The notes: a model not told the origin generated them from the sequence alone. A stretch of 64,000 nucleotides of DNA from Casuarina equisetifolia (GCA_028551475.1 CM052354.1:21723258-21787257); one strand, 5' to 3'; counted from the stretch's first letter, positions 24,921-41,855 are shown. Program-made: numbers and translations.

Positions 24921-27505
24921 AGTGGCTTAGAGTTCAACCAGGCTCCACTTGCCATGAGCCTTTCCACTTTTTCATCCATTTTCTGGCAACCCCTCGCTCG
25001 CCATTCAAACGCTACACGGCATAAAACGCGCTCTCCTTTTTGCTTAAAGCGAAGGTGTTCACTCTCTGAGATCGCCAACGAAGACTGCAAAAATATAAAT
25101 TATTATCTGTAATGAAGAAAGAAGTCTATGTACTGTCCAAAGGAAGCTGCACTTGCCTGTCAAAAAAAAAATGAAATGGAATGACTTAAAGGGTCAATTT
25201 ATTCTATCCCCTGTTGCTACAATCACCTCTCATGTTGCATTCCATTTCTATTTTGCATCCTTCTTTTGGGTTGTGGAGTGAAAAATAAGAAGACAATAAA
25301 CAAGACTATACCAGAATATAAGACAATATATCATCGTCAGGACATGTACCGGAAAGAAACATCGATGAAAATACTCTCCATGTGAGATTTAAAGCAGCAT
25401 ATTAAAAGATGCCTGATTTTAGTGGTTTAATGGTGGCGACCCTGAAAGCTTATTTATTATAACGCTATTGTTCGAATTCGTGCAGCATCTTTTTCTTGGT
25501 TCTGGGTGTGCTCGAAGCCAATGTCCTTCGGCCAGAATACATCAATTAAGTCGGCAGATTTAATCAGCCCTTACCTTCTGACGTTCGGATATATTTGAGA
25601 TATGTTCACATTGTATTTCTTGTGGTCGGTGCAGCTCATCTGCAGATGCAGAGTAAATCCGCCAGGTACTAATCTCATCAATAATCATTTGAACCTGTTG
25701 GTGTTTTTCCTTGGCATTTTACGCTGTTGATATTCTTCAACAGCACTCAGGAATATCAAACAAATAACTGAAACATTAATAATGAAGAGCATTTTACATC
25801 TTCTTGCCTCTGTGAGACTATGATATCGAAGCCTTCGTTCTCAAAAAAGTTGGTTTAGTTTAAAGATAAATTTGGCAAAAAAGTTTAGGATTTCAGAACA
25901 ACTTAGAGGAAGAACTTAACGTTATTCTTTGATTACCTAGAAGTATTATAACCTCGTCCACCGCAATGCTGGAGGTTAGAACAACATTGTAGAGTAACAG
26001 CTACAGGCACCTACAATCAAAATGGTGAAACACTTGCTTCAAGCTGTGGGATGATGGTAGATGGTAGATGGTAGATGCAGCCGTAGCGAAAACACTAGTA
26101 TTAGCAACACAAGGGCTTCTCATAGGAAAAATACTATGTGTGAGTTTCATGGATTGTTGTTGTCAACAATTTCTTACCTCTAGAGAGCTGTACAAAATGC
26201 TTTACAGCTTGCTTGTACTTCCTTGAGGCTCCTTCATTAGTTTTGGTCAATGAAACCTATTGCCTACCAACCATGGTTTCAGTGCCTCTTGCAGTTTAAA
26301 CTGGGGGCCTTCCTTTAGGCATGCTCCTCAATGGTGCTCAGATCATCTTCTCACTACACAAGACATCTCTAAGACAAGACAATACACGGCTCAACAATTT
26401 TTTAGTGAACATGCCAAATGCAGCAACCTCATTCACTTTTGTAATCCTAGTATATCAATTTAGTAAGATGCCTACTGTGTTCTGAATGTCTGCAATTATT
26501 TTTAGTTTTTAATTTTTTAAATATTTGGCTTATATACTCATCTTTTGGCATTTTACTGCAGTGTAGCAACTAAGAGAAAAGTTAAGCCTGGTTGTCTAAA
26601 CAAACTTTTTAGCATTTCACTTGAAATTCAGGCTACTGTTGGCCAGCCAATTGCCTAGGATTGAGTGACTTCGAAGATCTTGCTGCTTTATTCATCTTTC
26701 TGTGTTAGCCCCAAGGAGTTATTCAATTTTCATATTGTTGCATTCAGATTGTGAAGCAGCTATCGGCTTAAATAAGGAAACACAATCTTCAAGATCCAAG
26801 TAACAAAAGGAAAATAATCAATGACGAGCTGCGAGTGGTACTTGAGATGGACTGCACAGACATGTGCAAGATGAAAAGTTGCTTGCTAAACATAGCATTC
26901 CTCTTGAACCTACGAGTGTGTATATGACCCAAAAGCAGCCTTATGCATGTATGCACTTGAATATGTTTATGTTCATATGCGTGCATGCATATGCCTATTT
27001 GTGAGTGCTTTTTCGTTTAGATTTAGCACTTCTATTAAGGATTTCACGTTTGATGCTTTCAGAACAGACGGGTTCCAAGAAGCCAAAGATAGATGTGGTG
27101 CCTACGTATGCTTGATTTCATGCATATGCCTGATTTCATATTTGGTGCTTTCAAAACAACAACAACAACAACAACAGAAACAACAACAATCTAGAGTTAG
27201 GCTGAGTTTCCTCTAAATAATGATGCAACTCTTCCAATTCAGTAGTCAGAACATGCGTTTGAGAAATTTTATCTGCAACTGTGTGCTTTGTGTATTGTCT
27301 AGTGCAATCCAAACCATTGGTGTGATGCCTAAAGCTTGCACGAGCGACTCCTGCTTCTTATTTGATTCTCTTCCCACCTCCCTCTATGTTTTTGTGATTA
27401 TCACACTACACATACACCCTATTGGTCTTGGACACACATGCTCCATTCAATTGTCTTCCTTAGGTGAAGGAAATGCCATTTCAGCTAGAGTCCATTGGCA
27501 AAATT
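24921..27505. other. 5' flank of B2 and unit 2 spacer
   Basis: 24935-25090 holds the shared RLK upstream module. The rest parallels 13690-15860 of unit 1 closely. 27150-27195 is a CAA-rich simple repeat matching 15664-15702. No gene supported. Confidence 0.6.
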
Positions 27506-29884
27506 TATGCCACTTATTCATGCTTGATAAAATTATAGACATTAAATGTTGGCCATCAAAATGGATCAATTAGTTTTTTTAATTATGGTCTAAATATATC
27601 TCTTGGATCCTATTAATCCGATGACAATACTATCTGATGCAAAGCTTCAAGAGCTCTTTGGTTGTGAAAGCATCTTACCAGAAGATTTAGTGTTCCACCA
27701 CACATTCAAGAGACCATGATGCTGATTTGTTGACTGGTAAGTATATGTCCAATATGTAATGCTTCCCAATTAGTTGAATTTGATAGTCTGCATGGGTACT
27801 CTTATACAATTTGATTCTTTTTTTTTTTGGTTGATCTCTTCAACTTTTAGAATATCTCTGAGTTTTGATTCTTACTATAGAACATGCAATTTGCAACTAT
27901 CTACAAGTTCCTATTATTTTCTAGTGCTTCCTCTACCATTAACATTGAATTGACTTGGAAGTTTCTGCAGCATCTTAAATGCAAATTTTGCACTCTTTTT
28001 CTTTCCTTCCCAGTGGACCGAATGTGTGCAAATGCTAAATGGAAACTCCAGTTATCTTTGGAGACATTTGGGCTAACTAGGCTATAAAGTTTAAACCTCA
28101 TTTTAGATCGGATTAGTTATTTTTTCTTTAGATTCTTTTATCTATGTTTGGTCACCCTTTTCTCACGAGGAATAGCTTGTTCTCTCCAAGCTGTTTGTTT
28201 TAATGGATGATTGCCCCTTCTACTTGCACGTACAAACACATGATCTGGATTTTGCTGTTGTATTTTTTCCAATGAGACTTATTAGGATGTGTTAATGTCA
28301 AATGTATGAGAAGTTACCATATTTAGTCTTGATTTATTCTTGTAATTATGTAGGTGTTATGTAACAATTTTCTTATTCTCTATAATTATTAGAATAGGCC
28401 AATTGCCATACATAGATTATGTTTTCTAGTCTATCAGTACAGACACAATATTGTACAGAAACAATACAACAGAATATAAAAATCATTCGCTTACTCAATA
28501 GGCTTTCTCCCATTATCTCGTTTTCTTACAGTTAATTATTGCTTGCAGTTGTAAATACATGGTATTGAAGCCAATGTAATGTGATACTTAGGAAAGCTGA
28601 TAGATTTCTGTCTATTTGTTACTTTTCTGTCATCTTTCCATGTTTGTATGTAATGAACGCTGTGAAGATGTATTATGGACTTGTGGCTAGTTATATTCTG
28701 CAGTTGCAGCCATGACCCTGCTGTCTTAATTTGTTTGACTTGGTATCTTAGGTTAGTTAGCTTAACGCTTGGGAGTTTCTAAAAACAGTAAAGTGCAGAC
28801 AATAGTAAAACAAGATCAATTGTAATTATTGATACAACCTTTTATTTTGGATTTTAGAAACTGCATCTTATGTAATGTTGACGTAAAGAAAATTTTACGG
28901 AAATTTTCACTTGGTTTCATATAATGTTGATTGTGTGTTTTGTATGTGATAGCTGGTTAGATTAGTGGCTTGCAGGTGAGTCTATATTGGTTTCTTCATG
29001 ATTTGTAAATTTTCTATTGTTTCATGTAGGGTACTGGTTCTAATGTTTTTCTAGGATATATTTGCTTCCATAATCTTCTTGCTTCCTCTTTTCCCAAAAA
29101 CTGTTTTTTTTTTTAATCTTTTTTGGCAGAGTTTGAATTCTGGGCCATATTTACATGATTACTCCCATTAGATATAGTGAAAGTTTATCCTCCTTTTGCA
29201 CCATCAAATCACAGCGATGGCTTCCCATTTTCCTTTAATCTTCTTTTGACTTGGCAAGTCCTGTACTTTAGAAGGTAAACTTATGGTAGAGTGTCATGAT
29301 GCAATGCTTTAAAAAAAGCTCTTCTAAACAGAAGTGCACCATGGCCATGCCAATGCTTTCCCATCGTGGTTTAAGAGGCTCCATGTTGTTCTATCCTACA
29401 ATCTATACTGCTATGACTAAAACATCTTTCAGATTTTCACTAAAACTAAGCCAAAGACATTGTGGTTCAAGAGGCTCCAAGTAATATATTCTTTGTTATC
29501 TAAATCTTGTCTTGCTAACCTTTTGAAAATGATAGATACATTTTCTTCCTCTTGTAAGTTGATTTTTTGGGGAAAAAATAAAATTTTAATATGATATTAG
29601 TAATTAACTTTAATTGTTGGCATCCTTTTTTCTTAGAACAAAAAAGAAAAAGAAAAAGATATGAGGGATGCGTTCACCTCATTCGGTTTTAAGAAAGAAA
29701 ATAAAGTTTTTAATAATATCAAAACTATAATATTAGATTACAGATAAAGACCCAACAATCCAATACAAAGCTGAAAGTATTTAGTAAGTTTTCGAAATAA
29801 AACAAATAATGAAGTATGAATAGTGATACAGACCATTGGTATATAAGCCATTCAAGATGATGCTTGTGGCTGGACTACCAAAAT
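27506..29884. other. unique noncoding spacer
   Basis: AT-rich sequence not repeated elsewhere in the window. 28340-28540 has a transposon-LTR flavour ('cagtacagacacaatattgtacag' and an A-rich start) but no paired repeat or primer site. From about 29690 it becomes the 3' flank common to the RLK genes. No gene supported. Confidence 0.45.
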
Positions 29885-33586
<3,702 letters not shown>

Positions 33587-33749
33587 TTGCTTCAGGCGGC
33601 TATGCGGCTTAGATTTCTCTGTGGAATTCTTGTAGGGCATTTTAACGGTGTGGAGTTCGACCAGACTCCACTTGTCTCACGTGGCGAGATTTTAAATAAG
33701 AATTTCCTTTTAATTAGTAATTTATGTACAAATTTAATGTTGGGATTTC

Positions 33750-35299
33750 CTTTTAATTAATAATTTATGTAGTATGAAATATGGCTACAAATTCAATGTA
33801 GATCCAAATTGCTTGCAAGACACTGAATTGGTAAGGCTCTTCTTATTTACTCTAGAGCCATTTACTTCTTTTTTTTTTTTCTTAATAACTTAAAACAACT
33901 ATCAAGTTTTGCTTGATAGCTTAAACGAAGTAACTGGTCCAAAAACATGTTGAACTCACTCGAGAATGTAGTTGAAGGAATGTGAATCTAGGCTACCTAC
34001 TTCTCAAAATATCCTATATAAGTCTTCCTTATTATCTTGACTATATCCTACAAGGCTTTGAAGAGATTTGCATGTATAGGAATATCTCACTAGTCAAAAA
34101 TAATAACATATGAACATTTAGAATCATGATAGTCTTTCTTTCAACATTTTGTGTTTGTCTTTTAATTGTATTCGTTTTTGTCATATTTTCTTTTCACATT
34201 TTATAAAACCTATTCAAAGGTATAGCTTTTAATGAAAAGTAAATAGTTTTTTCGCAGATAACCAGGCTTGTAACGACTTACCATGAGCCTTTCCACATTT
34301 TCATCCATCTTCCGTCAACTATTCGATAACCATGGTATAAACGTGGTATAAACATGGCGAAAGCCTATAGTCCTCTCCTCGTTTGCCAGTCAAAAGCCAC
34401 AGGGCAAAAAACATGCTTTCCTTTGCGCTTAAAGTGAATGTGTTCACTATCACAAGCTCTCCAATGATGACTTTGAAAAAGATTAAATTATTTATTTGTT
34501 AAAATGTAATTTTATATTAATAAAAATTAGTATATAGAAATATAAAAGAATTCTTCAATATTACAAGAGTTACAAAAGTTATGAAAAGATAGAGGTTAAA
34601 AGCCTCTAAATATCATTTAAAATAATGTTTCTTTAGGAAGATTTTATATTTCCGAACTAAAATGCTTTCCCCTATATAATTCTCCTTACTTTTCCAATAG
34701 GATTGGGATGTCATATGTTTTGTTCTAAAACTTTCTTCTATTACATTCAGCCTATATGCAGTAAATGCAAACTAAAAAGGATATCTTCATATGTTTTGCA
34801 GCTAAATTTTTTACTTTAATTGCTCTAGCCATATATTACAATTCTTCATTCTATCCCCCAATATAACATTGGATTCCATTATAAGCAAAGATGATTTTTC
34901 AAATCATCATTGTCCATGTGCATTTAAAAAAGAGATAGCTCTTGTTTTCTAATTAAGACTAATATAAATCACAATATAAGTTTATTGAAGAAAGTCATTA
35001 TATAATTTCTTTTATTATAAAGTATTTATTTTGACAAACTAACCATCCAATGAAATTATGTTTACTGATATCATTAGTCCAAATTAGATCATATCAATCC
35101 ACTTCTTCATTACAAGGAACTTATAAATTTCTTTATGAGATAATTCTATAGAGAAATAAGGTAAGAGTAGGTTTTAGTTTCAGGAGGCTTTTCAAAGAGT
35201 AGGTTTTAGTTTCAGGAGGCTTTTTCAACTTCATACTATGAAACATTTTATATCAAGCTATATTATTGGAGTTCTTTTGTATTTTCTTTTAGTGAAATG
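33750..35299. other. RLK C upstream region
   Basis: Diverged counterpart of 38229-39970. 34280-34465 carries the shared RLK upstream module, displaced by about 0.5 kb relative to RLK A. 35165-35225 contains a short direct repeat ('gagtaggttttagtttcaggaggc' twice). No gene supported. Confidence 0.55.
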
Positions 35300-36590
35300 T
35301 TTAGTATTGTATATCAACAAAGGGAATGTAATATTCTTAAAAAAATTACATCATTACCATTTAGACTCATAACCATATTTGAAAATTTTCAAAATTTTTT
35401 GTAAAAACTTATTACAATTTATAAGTTGAAATTCCCATATTGATTTTTTTTCTTTGCATTTTGTATTACAAATATACTTATTCCTTAAGAAAAAGCACAT
35501 GAGATTAACGAGATCCCAAAGCATATGTTTCAAAGGGACTTTATCCAAACTTTAAGATTTGATAGCCCTAATCCCCCCCTTCTTTGGTTAGCAAACTATT
35601 TGCTAATCTATTATGTGAAAATGTTGTATATCTATCTTATCCACCTATAAAAAGTTTCTTATCTTTTTTCAATATCATAATTTTTTTTTATGGTAACAGG
35701 AATACTTGCACCCAAAATGTACATGAGAAAATTAGGACTAAATTGGTCAATTATTGCCTTCTTGCATAACTTAAAAATTTTATTTCCTAATATTTTATTC
35801 TTTTAAATATTTTATATATCACACTCTTGCAACCAACATGAGTAAGTCTTTATATCATAAGAGAAACTTTAATAAGGAGTGCATTTGTAAGGAATGATAA
35901 GTGATCTAAGATAATAAGTTGTTCATGCTTTAATAATCTTGAGAAGAATATTTCACATTTGTTTGGGCTATAATGTAGACTTGTGAATTTAGTAAATTCT
36001 TTTAAGACTTTTATGAGATAGAGCATTGAAATTATATCACCATGATACAAAATGAACAAATTATTAGCAAAACACAAATAAATTATTTTAAGTTTGCATT
36101 GTCAGTAAAGGTCTTTACAATAATAATTATCTAAAGTATCTTTACAACCAATATAAATATATATTGGGATAATGGGTCCCCTTGTTTTAGTTCATTAGTA
36201 CTTCCAAAGTAATTTGCATGCTCTTCATTGAAATCTATTAATTTTTTTTGCAATAATACACTTACCTATGAGAGTAACAAAGTATTGAGGAGTATTGATA
36301 GCTTTTAAGGCTACTAATACTACTTCTCACTTAACTATATTATATGCTTTCATGACATCAATTTTTATGGCATGCTTACCTTTATTCCTCTTGTGATAAT
36401 TGTGAAGAAGTTTTTGACAAAACATAATATTCTCAAAAATCTAATGTTCCTTTATAAAAGTAGTTTAGTTAGAGCTAACTACAATAGGGAGAACAATACT
36501 TAGCTTTTCAACTAAATCTTGGAAATGATTTTGTAGAGAATATTGTAATAAAGTATTAGTGTGTAGTCTTAAATGCAACTAGAATTGGTT
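35300..36590 (-). mobile_element. degenerate LINE (L1-type) reverse transcriptase
   Basis: Translating the minus strand across several frameshifts and stops gives the order of a plant non-LTR RT: NILYKIISKI (36540 region), ENIMFCQKLLHNYHKR and HAIKIDVMKAYNIV (36360-36440), RGPIIP (36175), the degraded catalytic motif CFANNLFILYHGD in place of FADDL (about 36040-36077), NKCEIFFS (35945) and a C-terminal KKSIWEF. It is long dead. It lies immediately 3' of the truncated RLK copy D, where D's kinase exons should be. Confidence 0.7.
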
Positions 36591-36599
36591 ATCCATATT

Positions 36600-36665
36600 T
36601 GTTTAGGACCCAAAGTAACAACAATTGCAATCAATGCTGTACAGATGTCAGTTTCCCTTTCTTGT
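36600..36665 (-). pseudogene. RLK D exon 2 fragment
   Basis: About 60 bases matching the membrane-helix exon of RLK C (32110-32175). It is cut off at about 36606, where LINE-adjacent sequence begins. The basic stop-transfer segment and donor are missing. Confidence 0.65.
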
Positions 36666-36862
36666 TAAAAACAAATAGAAAATTAGAAAAATAGGGTGAA
36701 GAAAAGAAGAAGAAAAAAACAAAGAAACAGATAACATAGGCTTCGCCCGATGCAGTATGGATCGGTATACAATATGGCGATGCCTAAAGGTATCTCTACT
36801 AGAACTTCTCCACCAGAACACAAATTAATTAGAGGAAGAAGACACAAGAACCGTAATAATAG

Positions 36863-38065
36863 TCACGATGTAACGGGTTTTTGATGTTTTTTTGTATCTT
36901 CTGGGGCGTCTTGAAGAGCAAGTTTCAAATAGAAGTCTGTTTTATATCCAATATCTGCTGCTGACAATTGTTTCAGATTTACAAGAGTGTCGTACCAAAC
37001 TAGGCAGTAATCCTCTTGATCATAAGCATAGCCGGTACAAGAGCAGATCCTCAAGCATGCAGATTTGCAATCTGAAGTATTGCCGAACTGCAGCCGCTGT
37101 GGATTGGTGGGCAGAACAACTCTAGAAATGCGATGGAATGAAGCTTGCTGAACATTAGTACCATCGCTGCACTGCAATTTCTTTTGTCTCACACATTCAG
37201 AGTCTACTTTATTGAATCCTGGCAGACAGTCACACAGAGAATCTGCAGTTTCATTGCATGTTTTGAAATCACCGAGTGGACCACAAACATTATTCCCCGC
37301 ACACTTCGATAATAAAGTTTTCTTCCAATTTTGATCCCTTGTATACCGCCAGACGTCGAGGTTCCCGTCCCTATCGAACTGTATTTGTGTGGTAATGTTA
37401 GTGTAGTTACGACTCCATGTAACGTACTCCCCCTCAGTCACGAATACAGCGGCTAGATCATCAACGAGTGGGCTACTCCAGTATGGTTCCGACCCATTCA
37501 TTAAGATCAGCTCTTTCCGAGAACCCAGATGCAGAGAGAAAGGTCCAGGAATGCCATGACTTATCATTGATACAAATGACCATCCCGTTTTAGCAACTTT
37601 CAGCTTCATTCCAGGGATGAGAATATTAAACGGATAATCGAAGCTTTGCCACAAAACATCGGAAGCCCTGTTTGTGAGTATGAGATTACCTGTATCTAAT
37701 AGCTTGGCGTAGGTGTCGTTGCCGGCTGGAATGTTTGTCACCATGTGCGACGATCTCCCATCAGATATAACAAGATTGCCCTCTCGGTTGAAGGTAAGAA
37801 CAGCGGAGGAACTTACGAATGGTTGCTCCCTATTTGCAATCCAAATTATTTGGTTATCCATATTTGTTTCAACACATAGTACTTTCCCATCTACCGTATC
37901 TCTAAAACGAAGACTGAACAATCCGCTGGCAGAAGAAATGAGATCCGTGGTGTTTAGTGATTGGCTTGGCCTAAAAGTATCGTTGGTATTAGCATTGGTG
38001 GACTGCAAACGAAGGCAGAATAAAAGGAGCAGGGTAGCAACAACGGGGGAGGTTCTACGAGTCAT
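36863..38065 (-). CDS. RLK D: ectodomain-only lectin/PAN protein (truncated receptor copy)
   Basis: One open frame of 400 aa from ATG 38065; an upstream in-frame ATG lies at 38119. It covers signal peptide, bulb-type lectin domain, S-locus region, Cys-rich stretch and PAN domain (SACLRICSCTGYAYD). The exon 1 donor seen in A and C (GAAG|GTAC) reads GAAGATAC here, so the frame runs through to a stop 21 nt later (ends KHQKPVTS). With no membrane helix and no kinase exons it would be secreted, resembling the SLG form of the Brassica S-locus pair. Residues 1 to about 338 match RLK C exactly; the last 60 differ at several positions. Whether it is expressed cannot be told; it could be an inert pseudogene that a recent conversion has kept open. 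Confidence 0.7.
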   Translation of the reverse strand: MTRRTSPVVATLLLLFCLRLQSTNANTNDTFRPSQSLNTTDLISSASGLFSLRFRDTVDGKVLCVETNMDNQIIWIANREQPFVSSSAVLTFNREGNLVISDGRSSHMVTNIPAGNDTYAKLLDTGNLILTNRASDVLWQSFDYPFNILIPGMKLKVAKTGWSFVSMISHGIPGPFSLHLGSRKELILMNGSEPYWSSPLVDDLAAVFVTEGEYVTWSRNYTNITTQIQFDRDGNLDVWRYTRDQNWKKTLLSKCAGNNVCGPLGDFKTCNETADSLCDCLPGFNKVDSECVRQKKLQCSDGTNVQQASFHRISRVVLPTNPQRLQFGNTSDCKSACLRICSCTGYAYDQEDYCLVWYDTLVNLKQLSAADIGYKTDFYLKLALQDAPEDTKKHQKPVTS

Positions 38066-38228
38066 TTGCTTCAGGCGGCTATGCGGCTTAGATTTCTCTG
38101 TGGAATTCTTGTAGGGCATTTTAACGGTGTGGAGTTCGACCAGACTCCACTTGTCTCACGTGGCGAGATTTTAAATAAGAATTTCCTTTTAATTAGTAAT
38201 TTATGTACAAATTTAATGTTGGGATTTC
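37102..38228. repeat. gene-conversion tract, copy in RLK D
   Basis: Partner of 32623-33749. Mismatches resume at 37101 (G versus A) and at 38229 (T versus C). Confidence 0.75.
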
Positions 38229-41200
38229 TTTTTAATTCGTAATTTATGTACTAGGAAATATGGCTACAAAATCAATGTAGATCCAAATTTATGTGAAATT
38301 CTGCTAGGGCCTTTTAACAGTGTAGAGTTCGACCAAGCTCCCGTTGTCTTACGTGGCTAGATTTTAAATAAGATTTTCCTTTTAATTAGTAATTTATGTA
38401 TAAATTTTATGTTTGGATTTCTTTTTTCATTAATAATTTATGCAATAGGAAATATGGCTACAAATTCAATATAGATCCAAATTACCTTCAAGACACTAAA
38501 TTGATAAGGCTCTTATTTACTCTGGAGGGATTTACTTTTTCTTTTCCCTTAATAACTCAAAACTTGTACCAAATATTACTTGATAGCTTAAACTTGAAAA
38601 TAGCTTGTCCCAAAGTATATTCAAGTCAATCAATAATGCAGTTGAAGGAATGTGAATCTAGGATACCTATTTTATAAAATATTCTATATAAGTCCTCCTT
38701 ACCATCTTGACTATATCTTACAAGGTTCTAAAGAGATTTGCAAGTATAGGAATATCTCACTAGTCAAAAAATAGTTACATATGAGCATTTAGAATCATGA
38801 TAGTCTTTCTTTCAACATTATTTCTCTTTTTGTGTTTTTCTTTTAATTGCATTCGTTTTTGTTATATTTCCTTTTCACATCTTATAAAACCTATTAAAGG
38901 GTATAGCTCTTAATGAAAAGGTAAATAGTTTTTAGCCGATAACCAGGTTCGTAACAACTTACCATGAGCCTTTCCACTTTTTTATCTATCTTCCGTCAGC
39001 CACTCATGATAAAAATCTACACGGCCAAAACACGCTCTCGCTTGCGCTTAAAGCGAATGTGTCCACTATCACGAGCTCTCCAACGATGACTTTGAAAAAG
39101 ATGTTTCTTTTTTCTTTTTTGAATGAAAATGTAAGTTTGTCTTAACAAAAATTAGTGCATAAAAGAATAAGAGAATACCTCAAAATTACAAGAGTTATAA
39201 GAGTCATGAAAGGATGAAGGTTATAAGTCTCCAAATCTCATTCAAAATAACATTTCTTTAATATAATTTTATATTTAGAAATAAAAAAGCTCTACTTTAT
39301 ACAATTCTCCTTACTTTTGCTAATTGAATTGGGATGTTATATGTTTTGATTTATAAAATATTCTTTTATTGTGTTCGGCCTATATACAGTAATTACAAAC
39401 TAAAAAAGATATTTTAAGAAGTTTTGTAGCTAAATCTCTTTTTTTAGTTGGATTTTAAAATCTTTTTTTTATTGTGTTTAGCTTATATGTAGTAAATGCA
39501 AATTAAAAAATATATTTTAAGAAGTTTGGCAACTAAATCTCTTCTTTTAGTTATTTTGATTATCCATTATAATTCTTCATTATATCCTCTAACAAGACAT
39601 TGGATTCTATTCTAAGTAAAAATAGTCTTTCAAATTATCATTGAATGTGTACATTTAAAAAAGACATGACTCTTATTTTCTACTTAAGATGGATATAAAT
39701 CACAATATAAGTTAATTAAAGTGAGTTATCGTATAATTTCTTTTGTTATAGAATATTTATTTTAACAAATTAGTCATTCAATGAAATTTTGTTTACTGAT
39801 GCCATTGTCCAAATTAGATTATAGCAATCCACTTCTTCATTAATTGGTAGAAGATCCTTATAAAAATTTTTGCAACACTAGGCAATTTTATAGAAAATTG
39901 AGATAAGAGTGGGCCTTAGTTTGAGGAGGCCTCTTCAACTCTATACCATAAAACCTTTTATATTAAATTATATTTATAAGTTGATTTCTATATTTTTAAG
40001 TTCTTTTAGAAAATTATTTGAATTGTTCAATGATTTCAATTTGATTATTTAGTATTATTCTTTTTTTATCAATCTCTCAAAGGAAATAATGTAAAATCTA
40101 ACTAATAATCTTAAATTGATTTTCTTTGTTGTAAAAATGATTCAAGGAGATGTTGAACCATCTCTGTAAATCCATAAAGGCATAGTCCTATAATTGAACC
40201 ACATAATTTCAGAGATTGAAATCTTTAGCTGAAAGCTACTTTGCTGGTAGCATAAGATAGAGGTGTATGCCCGGTCCGAAGGAAGCTGCACTTTGCCTTT
40301 CAAGAAAATTTGAAATAGAATGACTTTAGAGGGTCAATTTGCTTGTCAATCTCATGTTGCATTCCCCTTCTAACTTGCGTCCTTTGTTTTTCTGGGTTGA
40401 GAAGACAATAAGACTATACTAGAATGTAAAGCAATCAAATCATCATCAGGACATGCACTGTCAAGAAACCTCGGAGCATCAAGTCAAAAAGTTTGGTTCA
40501 AGGAGTGGGTTAAGCCTAACTGACTGAAGCTCAAAGCCGATGTCCTTTGGCCTGAATACGTCAATTAAGTCGGCGGAGTTAATCAGCCCTTACCTTTAGA
40601 CGTTCGGAATTGATTTGATATTAGGTTCACATTGCGTTCTCAAAGACGTTAGTTTGATATTATTCGGCTCAAGAAATATTTCAAATTCTCAAATGTTTCC
40701 TTCTCTGGTCTCTCATACAACTGGACAACGAACAACCAAAATCGTGGAATCGTACCATCAACAGAGATTGATTTCAGTCTTTATGTGCAGATTTTATTTC
40801 TGTTGTAAATTCACCTGGTGTAAGATTATAAATAGGCATCAATTCCTGTATAAATTATCAAGTAATAGAATAATCTTTTTACTGTTCTAAGCTTTTGGTT
40901 TTGTGGGTTCTGAAAAAAGAGAAAACTCTCTTTGATTTTCTGCCTTTCGAATTCTTTCTAATTCTTTGGCTGAGTTAGAATTTTTTAACTTGTACCGCTG
41001 TTGTGGCCAGTTCTTTTCATCATTGAGTAAAAGAATCTTAAGGGTCATCCCGGTTAACGAAGCAGATACTATTTAAGTACTTAAATTCATAGTTTTGTCT
41101 TCGATTAAATTTCATACTTAAGGTTTTAAGGTTTCAAAACTAAAGTACGATACAGCCACCAACGAAGTACAGTTCAGGGCACCGACGACAGCCTCAGAAC

Positions 41201-41855
41201 TTCCCCGACATCTGGCTTCCTTCGCCCCAGTCCCAACCATTGTCCTAAAGAATCTAATATGCGGCGAATCTCAGTTTTTGTAGCTGATTCTAGATGATTT
41301 GTAATTTTACTATTTCATGTATCTTCTGATTCCATTTTATTTCTAGGATTTATTTGCCTATATAATCTTGTTACTCATGAAACAGTAAGCCACATTATAC
41401 GGGGACAAAACATGTAGGTGTTAAAGGAACAATCTCACGACATCAACAAGCAAGACTCTCGGATTCTCCATCAACGAAATCTTCCAACAAAAAAACAAAA
41501 AATCAGCCACCAACCACCGAATCCATAAAGATGACACCAATTCAAATTCAAATTCAAATCAAGTCAATGATTTTCAAGTTTAAAATTATCCTTATATTTC
41601 CAACACATTCAAATGTCTTCCTAATTTGTAATAGTCATTTATCATTTATCATTTATGTTTTTGTTTTCCTTCTTAAGTTAGAGATATTAGTCACTCCTAT
41701 ATATAGGGATTAGTCTTGTACATATTGATCATTGAATTCCAAATGCTATCTCACATATTGTGTCAACATTCTTGTCTACGGATCTTATTTCAGTTTAAGA
41801 ATTTCTCAACAAAATTTAATTATTTTGTAGAACTTATTCTCCTAACTGTAGGAAG
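38229..41855. other. RLK D upstream region and TE-like scraps
   Basis: 38280-38470 repeats 38090-38260 in diverged form, a small local duplication of the leader. 38965-39095 is the shared RLK upstream module. 39985-40235 resembles 9740-10000, and 40540-40620 resembles 10551-10630. 40820-41220 and 41530-41770 have LTR-like features (a TATA box followed by 'aggcatcaattcctgtataa', and 'tcctatatatagggattag'), but no pairs or primer sites were found. No gene supported. Confidence 0.5.

Larger units (their letters stand above)
16796..27505. repeat. tandem segmental duplication, unit 2 (with Copia insertion)
   Basis: Second copy of the unit, with the same order of parts: GC-richer segment (16798-17055), RLK pseudogene, upstream module, spacer. 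It is interrupted by the 5.7-kb Copia element at 18935-24650 and lacks about 0.8 kb near its end (junction near 27405). It ends at 27505, matching the end of unit 1. Confidence 0.8.

Noticed and set aside
28340..28530. Possible solo LTR
   Set aside because: It has an LTR-like look (TG...CA ends can be chosen), but no target duplication, primer site or second copy in the window.
33587..33640. Upstream ATG of RLK C at 33640 (and 38119 in D)
   Set aside because: It would place 18 charged residues before the signal peptide. The ATG at 33586 (38065 in D) aligns with RLK A and E.
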